A DNA stretch of 64,000 bases. Origin: SZUA-547 sp963669315 (GTDB lineage Bacteria > Pseudomonadota > Alphaproteobacteria > Rhodobacterales > Rhodobacteraceae). A model generated the notes under the pieces. The model made no database searches. It was not told where the DNA came from and worked only from the letters and a program-made list of their open reading frames with translations. Both the position numbers and the translations under genes were made by a program. Of the stretch, positions 28,554-38,268 are shown in pieces; positions within the stretch are counted from its first letter, which is position 1; every line of letters begins with the position of its first letter. The stretch is taken from contig OY770021.1 of NCBI GenBank assembly GCA_963669315.1, forward strand, positions 1,736,001-1,800,000, given 5' to 3'.

Positions 28554-29495
28554 CTAGCGACCCTCTTCCTTGAATCCCAGAGCCCGCTGATAGACCTCGT
28601 GCCGGGATGCGCCGAGCGCGTCCGAAACTGCCTTCGCGGCGTCCTTGGTGCGCATAGTCTTCAGCGCTTCGGCAAGCGCTTCATCGATGGCCTCCGGGCT
28701 CGCCTCGACCTTCTGCGGCGGGCCGATGAGGACGACCACTTCGCCCTTCGGAGGGCCGTCTTCGGCATAGGCTGCGGCGAGTTCTGAAATTGTGCCTCGC
28801 CTCGCCTCCTCAAACCGCTTGGTCAACTCCCGCGCCACGCAGGCGGCGCGGTCCGGCCCCAGCGCCTCGGCCATGTCTGACAGGCTGCCGGCCAACCGAC
28901 GTGGGCTTTCATAGAAGATCAGCGTGGCGCGCACCGTCGCCAAATCTGCAAATTCGCGCTGTCTGGCCGCCGATTTGTTCGGCGGAAATCCAGCGAAAAG
29001 GAACCGGTCGCTGGGCAGACCCGAGATTGAGAGCGCAGTCAGCGCGGCGGATGCGCCCGGCGCGGCGGTGACCGGCAGACCCGACTCAATCGCGTCGGCC
29101 GCCAGCCGGTAGCCTGGATCGGCCACCAGCGGCGTACCGGCCTCGGAGACATAGGCGACGCTTTGTCCGTCCGCGATGCGCGCCAGTATTCGGGCGCGGT
29201 CGGAAGGGCTGGAATGGTCGTGATAGGCGATCATCGGCCTGCCGCGCAGCACGACGCCGTGAATATCCATCAATTTGCGCAATGTGCGCGTATCCTCGGC
29301 CGCCAGCACGTCGGCGCGCGCCAGGACGTCCAGCGCCCGCAAGGTGATGTCGGCGGCGTTTCCAATGGGGGTCGCGACAAGGTGCAGGCCGAGCGCCAGC
29401 GGCGCGACCGCTTCGTCCGCCTCGCCGCCTGCCGTTTCATCCCGGCGGCGGCGTTTACTTCCGGCGCTCTCGGCCATAGCATCCGCCCGCTTCAT
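28554..29495 (-). CDS. rsmI: 16S rRNA (cytidine-1402 2'-O)-methyltransferase RsmI
   Basis: A 313-residue SAM-dependent methyltransferase of the tetrapyrrole-methylase fold that modifies C1402 at the ribosomal decoding centre. After a basic N-terminal extension of about 35 residues come the signatures LVATPIGNAADITLRAL, EDTRTLRKL and YVSEAGTPLVADPGYRL. The C-terminal region with DAAKAVSDALGASRHEVYQ fits the family. Starts at 29495 or 29477 are possible. It diverges from the LpoA-like lipoprotein gene with only 37 bases between starts, so the promoters overlap. Confidence 0.95.
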   Translation of the reverse strand: MKRADAMAESAGSKRRRRDETAGGEADEAVAPLALGLHLVATPIGNAADITLRALDVLARADVLAAEDTRTLRKLMDIHGVVLRGRPMIAYHDHSSPSDRARILARIADGQSVAYVSEAGTPLVADPGYRLAADAIESGLPVTAAPGASAALTALSISGLPSDRFLFAGFPPNKSAARQREFADLATVRATLIFYESPRRLAGSLSDMAEALGPDRAACVARELTKRFEEARRGTISELAAAYAEDGPPKGEVVVLIGPPQKVEASPEAIDEALAEALKTMRTKDAAKAVSDALGASRHEVYQRALGFKEEGR

Positions 29496-29532
29496 CGCTT
29501 GCGTCAGGTAGCACAGGGAGTTTCAGAGGACC

Positions 29533-30741
29533 ATGCCCGCTGCAATCGCTCTCCGCCGAGCAAAACTCGGCCTGATCCTCGCCGCCGTGGCCGCTTTGGC
29601 GGCATGCGCGCCAAAAACCGCTACTGAGGGGCCACCTGCGCCGGTAGGAGCCGAGGTGACGCCGCCGACATTGCCCGGCAAGCGCGTCGACAAAAGCCCG
29701 GATGCGTTGATCGCCGTTCTTGTGCCGCTATCGGCGCCGGATTCGCGCCTGCAGAAGATTGCTCAGGGCATCGTCGATGCGGCCCAGCTTGCTGCCACAG
29801 ATATCAGCGATCCCCGCATCCGGGTGCGCAAGTACGACACGGCCGGCGATGCGAATCGCGCCAAAAGCATGACCGAGGCCGCCATCGCAGACGGGGCCGA
29901 CATCATCATCGGCCCGGTGTTCGGCGCCTCGGCCAAGGCCGTCGGTCCGGTCGCGCGGAAATCGGCCGTCAATGTGATCACGTTCTCAACCGATTCCTCA
30001 GCCGCCGCGGAAAATGTCTTCCTGATCGGCTCGCTGCCGAAGAGTGAGGTCGGCCGGGTCCTCAGCTACGCCGCCTCGGAAGGCTTGTTGCGGATCGGCG
30101 GATTTGCCCCGGATGGACCGTATGGCGATCAGGTCGTGCAAGCGATGCGCGACAAGGGCTCCGCATCCGGTGTCTCAATCGACAGAATCGGCCGGTACGG
30201 CCGAACTTTCGAGGTAATCCAGTCCGCTGCGAAAAGCTATGCCGCAACCGTCAGCGCGCCGAACGCGATCTTGCTTCCGGACAGTGGATTTGGGCTTCAG
30301 ACCGCCGCGTCGTTCCTGAGCTATTATGACGCTGGGCCGCCCACAATGTCGTTTCTGGGCACCGGCCAGTGGTACGACGCGGCCACGCTGAGAGAGGCGA
30401 CGTTGCGCGGTGGTCTGTTTCCCGCGCCCGATCCCACGCTGCGCGCTCTGTTTGCTGAGCGGTACCGGACGGTTTACGGCGTAGAGCCGCCGACCCTGGC
30501 GGAGTTGGGATATGATGCGGTCGCCGCCGTCGGGTCGATGCTGGCCTTCGCAGAGCCCGGAACTGATCCGTTCGACGCCGCCTCCATCACCGATCCGCGA
30601 GGTTTTCAGGGCGTCACCGGCGTGTTCCGATTCACACCGGACGGGTTGAATGAGCGCGGCTATGCGATCCTCGAAGTGACTCGCGATGGCTTCACAGTCA
30701 GGGATCCCGCGCCCCGGGATTTCGTGGGGGCCGGATCCTAG
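29533..30741 (+). CDS. Penicillin-binding protein activator (LpoA-like lipoprotein, PBP fold only)
   Basis: A 402-residue lipoprotein. The signal peptide ends in a LAAC lipobox (cysteine at about residue 25), preceded by AGAGGACC and the ATG. From residue about 60 it has a type I periplasmic-binding-protein fold (VLVPLSAPDSRLQKIAQGI, IIIGPVFGASAKAVGPVA) similar to the C-terminal domain of LpoA. E. coli LpoA has an additional N-terminal TPR-like domain that is missing here, so this shorter form is the alphaproteobacterial type. It is presumed to stimulate a class A penicillin-binding protein across the periplasm. It is followed by glnD after one base. Confidence 0.8.
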   Translation: MPAAIALRRAKLGLILAAVAALAACAPKTATEGPPAPVGAEVTPPTLPGKRVDKSPDALIAVLVPLSAPDSRLQKIAQGIVDAAQLAATDISDPRIRVRKYDTAGDANRAKSMTEAAIADGADIIIGPVFGASAKAVGPVARKSAVNVITFSTDSSAAAENVFLIGSLPKSEVGRVLSYAASEGLLRIGGFAPDGPYGDQVVQAMRDKGSASGVSIDRIGRYGRTFEVIQSAAKSYAATVSAPNAILLPDSGFGLQTAASFLSYYDAGPPTMSFLGTGQWYDAATLREATLRGGLFPAPDPTLRALFAERYRTVYGVEPPTLAELGYDAVAAVGSMLAFAEPGTDPFDAASITDPRGFQGVTGVFRFTPDGLNERGYAILEVTRDGFTVRDPAPRDFVGAGS

Positions 30742-30742
30742 G

Positions 30743-33580
30743 GTGAGCGTTACGGAAGACCAGGCTACAGCCGCATCCGGCGCAAGCGACAGCGCAACGG
30801 CGCTGGAAGAGACGCTTGAGCGCGCGCTGGATCAGGTGGGCGCCTTCGATGTCGATGTGGCGCGCGCGGAGATTGAGGCCGCATGGCGCGCGACCACCAC
30901 GCCTGTCGAATTCAAGAAAATCGTCACGCCGAAGCTGCGGGGCTGGCTGGATGAAGGCCGCGCTGCGATCGGCGCTGCGCTTGAGGCGAATGAGATCAAT
31001 GGACGGGGCGTCGCACGGGCGATGGCGCGCCTGACCGATGAAATCGTACGTCTGGTCATGGTCGAGGTCGCGGGCCGCATTCACGCGGCGCCCAACCCGA
31101 CGAAGACGGAAAAGATCGCGGTCATCGCCGTGGGCGGATACGGCAGGGCCGAGATGGCGCCTTATTCCGACGTCGATCTGCTGTTCCTCACCCCCTACAA
31201 GCAGACCGCCTGGGGCGAGAGCCTGATCGAGACCGCTCTCTACGTACTGTGGGATCTGCGCTGCAAGGTTGGTCATTCGGTGCGCAGCATCGACGAATGC
31301 ATCCGGCAGGCGCGCGATGATGTGACGGTGCGAACGGCGCTGCTGGAAAAGCGCTTCCTGACCGGCGATTTCGCGCTGTTCGATGAGTTGGACAAGCGGA
31401 TTTGGAAAGAGCTGTTTTCACAGACCGCGCGCGAATTCGTCGACGCCAAGCTGGCGGAGCGGGATGCGCGGCATGAGGTGGCGGGCGGGTCCCGGTATCT
31501 GGTCGAACCCAATGTGAAGGATTCCAAGGGCGGCCTGCGCGATCTGCAGAATCTCTATTGGATCGCGAAGTACATCTACCATGCGGAAACGACGGCCGAA
31601 CTGGTCGATCAGAATGTGTTCGAGGCGGATGAGGCCGAGATTTTTGAAGCCGCCGAGCGATTCTTGTGGACCGTGCGCTGCCATCTGCATTTCAGCGTCG
31701 GTCGCGCGCAGGAGAAGCTGACATTCGACCGTCAGATCGAGATCGCCGAGCGCATGGGCTACGCTGGCGGGGACGGCATGCGCGCGGTCGAGCGATTCAT
31801 GCAGGAGTATTACCGCCATGCGCAGAAAGTGGGAGAACTGACCCGGTTTTTCTGCACGGCGCTTGAGGCGCGGCACGCCAAGCGCCGACCCGGTCTAGGG
31901 GGATTCCTTCGCAATCTGACGACGGGCAATGCGGCGGCGGGCGAGGATGGGCTGGAGATTCGCGACGGGCGACTCTCTGTTATCCGTGACGACTGGTTCG
32001 AGAAGGATCCGCTCAATCTTCTCAGAATCTTCGAGGCCGGTCTCAGGACAAGCGCGCTGATCCATCCAGAAGCGTTTCGCATGATCATGCGCAGCCTTGA
32101 TCTGATCGACGATGAGTTGCGGGCCGATCCAGAGGCGAACCGGCTGTTTCTCGGCCTGCTGACATCCAGAAAGAATCCTGAGCGTCCGCTGCGCCGGATG
32201 AACGAGACCGGGGTTCTGGGGGCGTTTATTCCTCCATTTCAGCGGGTTACGGCCCTGATGCAGTTCAACATGTATCACAGCTATACGGTGGATGAGCATA
32301 CGATCGCTCTGATCACTCAGCTGCATCGGATCGAACGCGGGCACCTGGACGAACAGCTGCCCATCGCTTCTCGCATCATGCGCGGCGAGATCAACCGCGA
32401 GGTGCTTTTCGTGGCCGCGCTGCTCCACGACATCGGAAAAGGGCAGGAGAGGCCGCATTCCGATATCGGCGCCGAGGTGGCGATGGAGCTTTGTCCACGC
32501 CTTGGGCTGAGCGCGGATGACACGGAGACGGTCGCCTGGCTGGTGCAGCACCATTTGCTGATGTCGGACGTGGCGCAGCGCCGCGATATTTCTGACGAGG
32601 CGACGATCAAGGCCTTCGCCAAGCAGGTGCAAAGCCCCGAGCGGCTGAAGCTTCTGCTGGTGCTGACCGCCTGCGATATCCGCGCCGTCGGCCCGAGTGC
32701 GTGGAACAACTGGAAAGCGCAGTTGCTGCGTCAGCTTTACAGGGAGACATATAATCTTCTGACCGGCGGAGAGGCTGTCGGGTCGCGAAACGAGCAGGTT
32801 CAGGCCGCGCAGCAGGCGTTGCGTGAGCGGCTCGAGCCGCTCGGCTGGGATGCGGAGGAGATCGATACGATCCTCTCTCGCCAGTATCCGTCCTATTGGA
32901 TCGGTCTTGGCGCGGAGACTCACGCGCTTCACGCCGAGATGATGCACGAGGCGGGCGATCAGCTGATGGTCACCCGGTTCAGCCCGGATGTGACGCGGGA
33001 TGCGACCAAGGCCTGTTTTTTTATGGCGGACCATCCCGGCCTGTTTGCGAGGATCACCGGCGCGCTGGCGCTGGCCGGCGCGAATGTCGTCGACGCGCGC
33101 ACCTTCACGACCCGCGACGGCATGACGTGCAGCGCGTTCTGGGTGCAGGACAGCGAGGGCAAGCCCTATGATCCCACCCGGATCGAGCGGCTGAAGACGA
33201 CGCTGGACAAGACGTTGAAGGGTGAAGTCATCCCGCGCGACAAGCTTCGCGAGCGTCGCAGAATAAAGCTGCGCGAACAGAGCTTCACCGTTCCGACTCG
33301 GATCAGTTTCGACAACAAGGCGTCCGAGATCTACTCGGTGGTGGAGGTTCAGGCCCGCGATCGCGCCGGCTTGTTGTTCGATCTGGCCCGCGCCCTGACG
33401 GCGAGCAACGTGAACATCTTCTCCGCCATCATCGCGACATATGGCGAACGCGCGGTGGACGTATTCTACGTCAAGGATACGTTTGGCCTGAAAATCACTA
33501 ACCCGAACAAGCAAAAGGCGATCCAGCGCATGCTCCGCGAAGTCATTGACCGAGAGGCGCCGCGCGCTGGCGGCCAGTGA
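30743..33580 (+). CDS. glnD: Bifunctional [protein-PII] uridylyltransferase/uridylyl-removing enzyme
   Basis: A 945-residue nitrogen sensor from GTG 30743, one base after the upstream stop; an ATG at 30686 would add 19 untypical residues and overlap the previous gene. The nucleotidyltransferase motif GGYGRAEMAPYSDVDLLF is near residue 125. The HD domain has LLHDIGKGQERPHSD. Two C-terminal ACT domains sense glutamine (starting around FFMADHPGLFARITGAL and VEVQARDRAGLLFDLA). It uridylylates PII under nitrogen limitation and removes UMP when glutamine is high. It is followed by murJ after 32 bases. Confidence 0.97.
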   Translation: MSVTEDQATAASGASDSATALEETLERALDQVGAFDVDVARAEIEAAWRATTTPVEFKKIVTPKLRGWLDEGRAAIGAALEANEINGRGVARAMARLTDEIVRLVMVEVAGRIHAAPNPTKTEKIAVIAVGGYGRAEMAPYSDVDLLFLTPYKQTAWGESLIETALYVLWDLRCKVGHSVRSIDECIRQARDDVTVRTALLEKRFLTGDFALFDELDKRIWKELFSQTAREFVDAKLAERDARHEVAGGSRYLVEPNVKDSKGGLRDLQNLYWIAKYIYHAETTAELVDQNVFEADEAEIFEAAERFLWTVRCHLHFSVGRAQEKLTFDRQIEIAERMGYAGGDGMRAVERFMQEYYRHAQKVGELTRFFCTALEARHAKRRPGLGGFLRNLTTGNAAAGEDGLEIRDGRLSVIRDDWFEKDPLNLLRIFEAGLRTSALIHPEAFRMIMRSLDLIDDELRADPEANRLFLGLLTSRKNPERPLRRMNETGVLGAFIPPFQRVTALMQFNMYHSYTVDEHTIALITQLHRIERGHLDEQLPIASRIMRGEINREVLFVAALLHDIGKGQERPHSDIGAEVAMELCPRLGLSADDTETVAWLVQHHLLMSDVAQRRDISDEATIKAFAKQVQSPERLKLLLVLTACDIRAVGPSAWNNWKAQLLRQLYRETYNLLTGGEAVGSRNEQVQAAQQALRERLEPLGWDAEEIDTILSRQYPSYWIGLGAETHALHAEMMHEAGDQLMVTRFSPDVTRDATKACFFMADHPGLFARITGALALAGANVVDARTFTTRDGMTCSAFWVQDSEGKPYDPTRIERLKTTLDKTLKGEVIPRDKLRERRRIKLREQSFTVPTRISFDNKASEIYSVVEVQARDRAGLLFDLARALTASNVNIFSAIIATYGERAVDVFYVKDTFGLKITNPNKQKAIQRMLREVIDREAPRAGGQ

Positions 33581-33612
33581 GCGGCTTGTGATGGGCGAGC
33601 GGTGAGGTTGCG

Positions 33613-35172
33613 ATGAACGGGGCGCCTATCCGGCTGGGACGAGCCTTCGCCACGGTTGGCGGCTGGACCATGGCCAGCCGGGTGCTCGGTTTCGTTCGCG
33701 ACGTGATGATCGCAGCCCTGCTGGGGGCGGGCGCTTCGGCGGAGGCGTTTTTCGTGGCCTTTCGCCTGCCAAACATGTTCCGGCGTCTGTTCGCCGAAGG
33801 CGCCTTCAACATGGCGTTCGTGCCCCTGTTCGCGAAGCGGCTTGAAGGCGAGGGGCTGGAGGAGGCGCGCAGCTTCGCCGAGCAGGTGCTCAGCATCCTT
33901 CTGGTCGTATTGCTCCTCATTACGCTTCTTGCGCAGCTGGCGATGCCCTGGCTGGTTTATATGCTGGCCGCGGGATTCGCAGATGATCCGCAACGCTTTG
34001 ATCTTGCGGTTATTTTTGGACGGATTGCGTTTCCCTACCTGTTGTTCATGTCGATGACCGCGATGTTCTCCGGCGCGTTGAACGCGTTGGGGCAGTTCGC
34101 GGCGGCGGCGGCGGCGCCGGTGTTGCTGAACGTCGTGTTGATCTCAGCGATGGCTCTGGCGAGCGCGCTGGGTTGGGAGATCGGGCTGGCGCTGTCATGG
34201 GGCGTCGCGATCGCGGGCGCGGCGCAGGTGGCGCTTGTCTGGCGCGCGGCTGAGAAAGCCGGGCTGTCGCTGCGCCTTCGCGCGCCGAAGATCACGCCGG
34301 GCGTGAAACGGCTGGTCAAGCTTGGCGTCCCCGGCGCTCTGGCGGGGGGCGTGTTGCAGATCAATCTGCTGATCGGTACGCTGATCGCGTCGTTTTTCGA
34401 TGGCGCCGTCGCCTGGCTCAACTATGCGGACCGGATCTATCAACTGCCTCTCGGCGTGGTCGGCGTCGCCATCGGCGTGGTGCTGTTGCCGGAGCTGTCG
34501 CGCAAGGTGCGGGCAGGTGACGGAGCGGGCGCGCGGGCCTCGATGAGCCGCGCGGCCGAGTTCGCGATTGCGCTGACGCTGCCCGCGGCGGTGGCGCTGG
34601 CCGTCATCCCCGGTCCGGTGGTCTCGGTCCTGTTCGAGCGCGGCGCGTTCACGGCTTCGGACGCGGCGTCGACCGCGGCGGCGTTGGCGATCTTCGCCTT
34701 CGGCCTTCCGGCGTTCGTGCTGCAAAAGGTGGTTCAGCCCGCCTATTTCGCTCGCGAAGACACGGTGACGCCGCTGAAGATCGCCGCCGTCTCGATGGTC
34801 GCCAACACCGTGTTGTCGGTCGGGTTGGCGCCGGCGCTTGGTTATCTGGCGATTCCGATCGGCACGAGCGTCGCCGGTTGGGTCAATATCGTGCTTTTGC
34901 AGAGGGGCGCGCGCCGCTTCGGAGAAGAGGCGATGCCGGATGACCGGTTGCGTCGCCGGGCGCCGCGCATCGCGTTGGCCAGTCTGGCGATGGGCGCGGC
35001 TGTGTGGGCGGCCTCTCTGGCCCTAGCTCCCGCCTTGGACGATTCCGGTCTCAGAATCGCGGCGCTGGCCGCGCTCGTGATTGGCGGCGGCGCGATTTAC
35101 GGGCTGGCGGGTCGAATTCTGGGCGCGTTCGAAGTCAAAGAGCTGCTGCACGGGCTCAAGCGCGGCCCGTGA
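33613..35172 (+). CDS. murJ: Lipid II flippase MurJ
   Basis: A 519-residue polytopic inner-membrane protein of the MOP exporter superfamily that flips lipid II for peptidoglycan synthesis. The N-terminus is typical (MASRVLGFVRDVMIAALLGAG, then AFFVAFRLPNMFRRLFAEGA), with about 14 hydrophobic segments thereafter. The conserved arginines and the GA-rich central cavity region are visible. The start is preceded by GTGAGG. It lies directly behind glnD, an order shared with many alphaproteobacteria, and converges on the rhomboid gene with seven bases between stops. Confidence 0.96.
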   Translation: MNGAPIRLGRAFATVGGWTMASRVLGFVRDVMIAALLGAGASAEAFFVAFRLPNMFRRLFAEGAFNMAFVPLFAKRLEGEGLEEARSFAEQVLSILLVVLLLITLLAQLAMPWLVYMLAAGFADDPQRFDLAVIFGRIAFPYLLFMSMTAMFSGALNALGQFAAAAAAPVLLNVVLISAMALASALGWEIGLALSWGVAIAGAAQVALVWRAAEKAGLSLRLRAPKITPGVKRLVKLGVPGALAGGVLQINLLIGTLIASFFDGAVAWLNYADRIYQLPLGVVGVAIGVVLLPELSRKVRAGDGAGARASMSRAAEFAIALTLPAAVALAVIPGPVVSVLFERGAFTASDAASTAAALAIFAFGLPAFVLQKVVQPAYFAREDTVTPLKIAAVSMVANTVLSVGLAPALGYLAIPIGTSVAGWVNIVLLQRGARRFGEEAMPDDRLRRRAPRIALASLAMGAAVWAASLALAPALDDSGLRIAALAALVIGGGAIYGLAGRILGAFEVKELLHGLKRGP

Positions 35173-35179
35173 CGGGGCG

Positions 35180-35890
35180 CTAATCGCGCGGCTCCAGAAT
35201 TCTCTGACGTTTCGCGAGGACCATCGCGATCGCCCATCCGGCCGCGAAACCGCCCAGATGCGCCTCCCACGCCAGAGCGCCGCCAGCCGCGAAGGCGAGG
35301 ATCACGTTGAGCAGCACCAGGCCCAGCATTGAGCGCCAGAATGGTCCCCAGATGGCGCTCGGTATTCGGCGCAAGGCCTCAAACTCCCACCGTTTCAGAA
35401 CGCCGAGTAAGCCGAACAGGCCGCCAGAGGCGCCCACAAGAGGGCCGGATGTCTCTGCGATCAGTCCAAAAGTGATCGCGCCGGCGATCGAGGTGGCGAA
35501 AATAGCGGCTATCACCCGCCAGGTGGAAATATGTCGCGACAAGTAAGCGCCCAGGCCCAGAAGAGCGGCGCCGTTAAACGCAAGATGCACCAGCCCGCCA
35601 TGGAGCATCGTGTAGGTGATCGTCGATAATGGAATCTGCCAGCTGAACCGGTCGCCCGCCAGCGCCGCATCGAACAGACGGTGGTGAAACGCGAAATGGC
35701 CGTACACCCAGCGCCTGAGACCCGGCTGGATCACACCGGCATCGCTGAGGATCAGGGAAAATTCAATCACCGCCATCAGGATGGCCAGCACCAGAATCGG
35801 CCGGGGCACGCCAATCGGCCCGCGTCGACGCCCGGCCTCTGGTGGTCTGGTCCAGCTTCGGTTCGGGCCAGTCTCGTCGGGTTCCGTCAT
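35180..35890 (-). CDS. Rhomboid-family intramembrane serine protease
   Basis: A 236-residue membrane protein from the ATG at 35890; a longer in-frame extension has an arginine-rich, non-conserved sequence and would cover the trpS promoter. About six hydrophobic segments are visible. The catalytic serine motif is GASG within [13 protein letters not shown], the histidine is in [11 protein letters not shown] near the C-terminus, and [10 protein letters not shown] precedes them in the typical L1/TM2 position. The substrate is unknown. The head-to-head start with trpS leaves about 100 bases for two promoters. Confidence 0.9.
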   Translation of the reverse strand: MTEPDETGPNRSWTRPPEAGRRRGPIGVPRPILVLAILMAVIEFSLILSDAGVIQPGLRRWVYGHFAFHHRLFDAALAGDRFSWQIPLSTITYTMLHGGLVHLAFNGAALLGLGAYLSRHISTWRVIAAIFATSIAGAITFGLIAETSGPLVGASGGLFGLLGVLKRWEFEALRRIPSAIWGPFWRSMLGLVLLNVILAFAAGGALAWEAHLGGFAAGWAIAMVLAKRQRILEPRD

Positions 35891-35929
35891 GCGCCTCTCG
35901 TCAATCCTTGGGTGTCGGCGCGGCTTTCC

Positions 35930-35958
35930 TTGACCCCGCCCTCGCCCGTCGCCATAAG
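35930..35958 (+). promoter_or_regulatory. Promoter for trpS
   Basis: TTGACC (35930-35935) and CATAAG (35953-35958) are 17 bases apart, ending 36 bases before the trpS ATG. A good sigma-70-type match for this group. Confidence 0.6.
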
Positions 35959-35994
35959 GCCCGCGATCAGACGGGCATGCAAGGAGATGGCGAG

Positions 35995-37035
35995 ATGACA
36001 GACGCACCGGTCCAGACAGGGCGTCACGCTCGCCGCGTGTTCTCGGGCGTGCAGCCGACCGGGAACCTTCATCTCGGCAACTATCTCGGCGCCGTGAAGC
36101 GGTTTGTCGAGATGCAGGCCGACGGCGCCAAGACGATCTATTGCGTGGTCGATCTGCACGCCATCACCGTGTGGCAGGATCCGGCGGTTCTGCGCGCCTC
36201 GATCCGGGAGCTGACGGCGGCGTTCCTCGCCTGCGGTCTCGATCCGAAGGAATCGATCATCTTCAACCAGTCCCAGGTGGACGCCCACGCCAAGCTGGCC
36301 TGGGTGCTGAATTGCGTCGCGCGGATGGGCTGGCTAAACCGGATGACCCAGTTCAAGGACAAGGCCGGCAAGGACAGGGAGAAAGCCTCGGTCGGGCTCT
36401 ACACTTATCCGGTTTTGCAGGCTGCTGATATTCTGGCCTATCGCGCGACACATGTCCCGATCGGCGAGGATCAGAAGCAGCATCTGGAGCTGAGCCGGGA
36501 CATCGCACAGAAGTTCAACAACGATTTCAGTGCGCCGGAGTTCTTCCCCCTCCCTGAGCCGATGATTCAGGACGACACCGCCCGGATCATGAGCTTGCGT
36601 GACGGGTCGAAAAAAATGTCGAAATCGGATCCTTCCGATCTCAGCCGGATAAATCTGGTGGACGATGCGGACGCCATCGCCAAGAAAATCCGCAAGGCCA
36701 GGACAGACCCGGACCCGCTGCCGGAGAGCGTCGATGGGCTGGAAGGCCGGGCCGAGGCGGCGAATCTGGTCGGCATTTTCGCTGCCCTTTCCGAACAGAG
36801 CAGCGCCGACGTACTGGGTGAATTCGCCGGCAAGGCGTTTTCCGAGTTCAAGCCAGCGCTGGCTGAGCTTGCGGTCTCGACCCTCGCGCCGATCGCGGAG
36901 GAGATGCGCCGCCTCAACGCCGATCCGGGCCATATTGAGGCGGTTCTGGCCGATGGCGCAGATCGTGCGCGGGCGATCGCCAACCCGATCCTCGACGAGG
37001 TTTATGACACCGTCGGGCTGTTGCGCGCCGGGTGA
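35995..37035 (+). CDS. trpS: Tryptophanyl-tRNA synthetase
   Basis: A 346-residue class I aminoacyl-tRNA synthetase that charges tRNA-Trp. The ATG at 35995 is chosen because AAGGAG lies about nine bases upstream and the protein then begins shortly before [18 protein letters not shown], the HIGH-type motif. The second signature is [10 protein letters not shown]. The length agrees with bacterial TrpRS. It is preceded by a good promoter and followed, after about 110 bases, by a universal stress protein gene on the same strand. Confidence 0.97.
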   Translation: MTDAPVQTGRHARRVFSGVQPTGNLHLGNYLGAVKRFVEMQADGAKTIYCVVDLHAITVWQDPAVLRASIRELTAAFLACGLDPKESIIFNQSQVDAHAKLAWVLNCVARMGWLNRMTQFKDKAGKDREKASVGLYTYPVLQAADILAYRATHVPIGEDQKQHLELSRDIAQKFNNDFSAPEFFPLPEPMIQDDTARIMSLRDGSKKMSKSDPSDLSRINLVDDADAIAKKIRKARTDPDPLPESVDGLEGRAEAANLVGIFAALSEQSSADVLGEFAGKAFSEFKPALAELAVSTLAPIAEEMRRLNADPGHIEAVLADGADRARAIANPILDEVYDTVGLLRAG

Positions 37036-37146
37036 GCGGACGCGTCTTTGGTGCGCGTTATCTCTATCTTCCTGTTCGATCTTCTTGCGTGGTCCGCGTC
37101 ACTCGGCCATGCTTTGACAAAACCCAACAGCCAATGAGGCCATGGT

Positions 37147-37605
37147 TTGCGCAAGTTCCTCGTCGTTGTCGACTCGACGCCAGAATGCATGAACGCGCTG
37201 CGTTTCGCGGCGCGGCGCGCATCCAAGACCAGCGGCGGGCTGGTGATGATCTATGTGATCGAGCCAGAGGAGTTCCAGCACTGGATCGGCGTTCAAAACG
37301 TGATGCGGGAAGAGGCCCGGCGGGAGGCCGAAGAGCGGCTGGAGGCGCTGGCGGACGAGGTGCGCTCTCTGTCAGGCGTGATGCCGGAGTTTGCGATTCG
37401 TGAGGGCGAAAAGCGCGACGAGGTGTTGGCGCATGTCAGTGAGGATGGGGATATCGGCCTTCTGGTCCTTGGCGCGGGCGCAAGCGGTGAAGGCCCCGGT
37501 CCATTGGTTCAGGCTCTGGCCGACAAGCAGGTTAGCAAAATGCGTGTTCCGGTCACGGTCGTACCCGGCTCTTTGACGCTGGAGGAGATCGACGCCATCT
37601 GCTGA
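37147..37605 (+). CDS. Universal stress protein (UspA family)
   Basis: A 152-residue single-domain UspA-like protein. The first strand RKFLVVVDSTPECMNALRFA has the conserved aspartate, and the C-terminal part GLLVLGAGASGEGPGP leads to KMRVPVTVVPG. The usual ATP-binding pattern G-x2-G-x9-G-S/T is imperfect (no clear G-S after the spacer), so nucleotide binding is uncertain. The start is TTG, supported by GAGG six bases upstream; no better in-frame ATG is available before the first strand. Confidence 0.85.
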   Translation: MRKFLVVVDSTPECMNALRFAARRASKTSGGLVMIYVIEPEEFQHWIGVQNVMREEARREAEERLEALADEVRSLSGVMPEFAIREGEKRDEVLAHVSEDGDIGLLVLGAGASGEGPGPLVQALADKQVSKMRVPVTVVPGSLTLEEIDAIC

Positions 37606-37704
37606 ACAGGCGTCTGAATCAGGGTTGGGCTCGGACCGACGTTTTAGAATCGTTCTTGATTTCGGCGCTCAACCACGCCACATCAGGGGCGAGAGGATCA
37701 TTCC

Positions 37705-38268
37705 ATGTTCATTCAAACCGAAGCGACCCCGAACCCGGCGACTCTGAAATTCCTGCCCGGACAGCCGGTGATGTCTGCCGGCACAGCGGATTTTCCAACG
37801 TCGGATACGGCTGACAAGTCGCCGCTGGCGACTCGGATATTCACCGTTGACGGCGTTTCGGGCGTGTTTCTGGGCCCTGATTTTGTCACTGTCACAAAGG
37901 CGGACGCCATTGAGTGGGCGCATGTGAAGCCAGCTATTCTGGGCGCGATCATGGAGCACTTCACATCCGGCCAGCCGGTGCTTGACGGCGCCGCGACGGG
38001 CGATGACGGCCATACCGCGCATGACGGACCTGATTCTGAGATCGTTAACCAGATCAAGGAGCTGCTGGACACCCGCGTGCGTCCGGCGGTGGCGCAGGAT
38101 GGCGGCGACATCACCTTCCACGGCTTTGAGAACGGCGTGGTGTTTCTGCACATGAAAGGCGCCTGCGCGGGCTGCCCAAGCTCCACGATGACCCTAAAGA
38201 TGGGGATCGAGAACCTGCTTCGGCACTATATCCCCGAGGTGATCGAGGTACGCCCGGTCGGGGTCTGA
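37705..38268 (+). CDS. NifU-family Fe-S cluster scaffold/carrier protein
   Basis: A 187-residue protein with an N-terminal Nfu_N domain (MFIQTEATPNPATLKFLPG, residues 1-90) and a C-terminal NifU domain (residues about 110-187) with the cluster-binding CAGC motif followed by PSSTMTLK. It should deliver [4Fe-4S] clusters to target enzymes; radical-SAM proteins HemW and MiaB in this window could be clients (inference). GAGAGGATC precedes the ATG. The stop overlaps the tsaB ATG by one base. Confidence 0.92.
   Translation: MFIQTEATPNPATLKFLPGQPVMSAGTADFPTSDTADKSPLATRIFTVDGVSGVFLGPDFVTVTKADAIEWAHVKPAILGAIMEHFTSGQPVLDGAATGDDGHTAHDGPDSEIVNQIKELLDTRVRPAVAQDGGDITFHGFENGVVFLHMKGACAGCPSSTMTLKMGIENLLRHYIPEVIEVRPVGV

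Noticed and set aside
31895..33514. Minus-strand open frame of 539 codons opposite glnD
   Set aside because: Shadow frame of glnD; no family motifs.
37075..37146. TTGACA upstream of the universal stress protein as its -35 box
   Set aside because: The matching -10 position would fall on GAGGCC within the ribosome-binding site; no usable promoter results.
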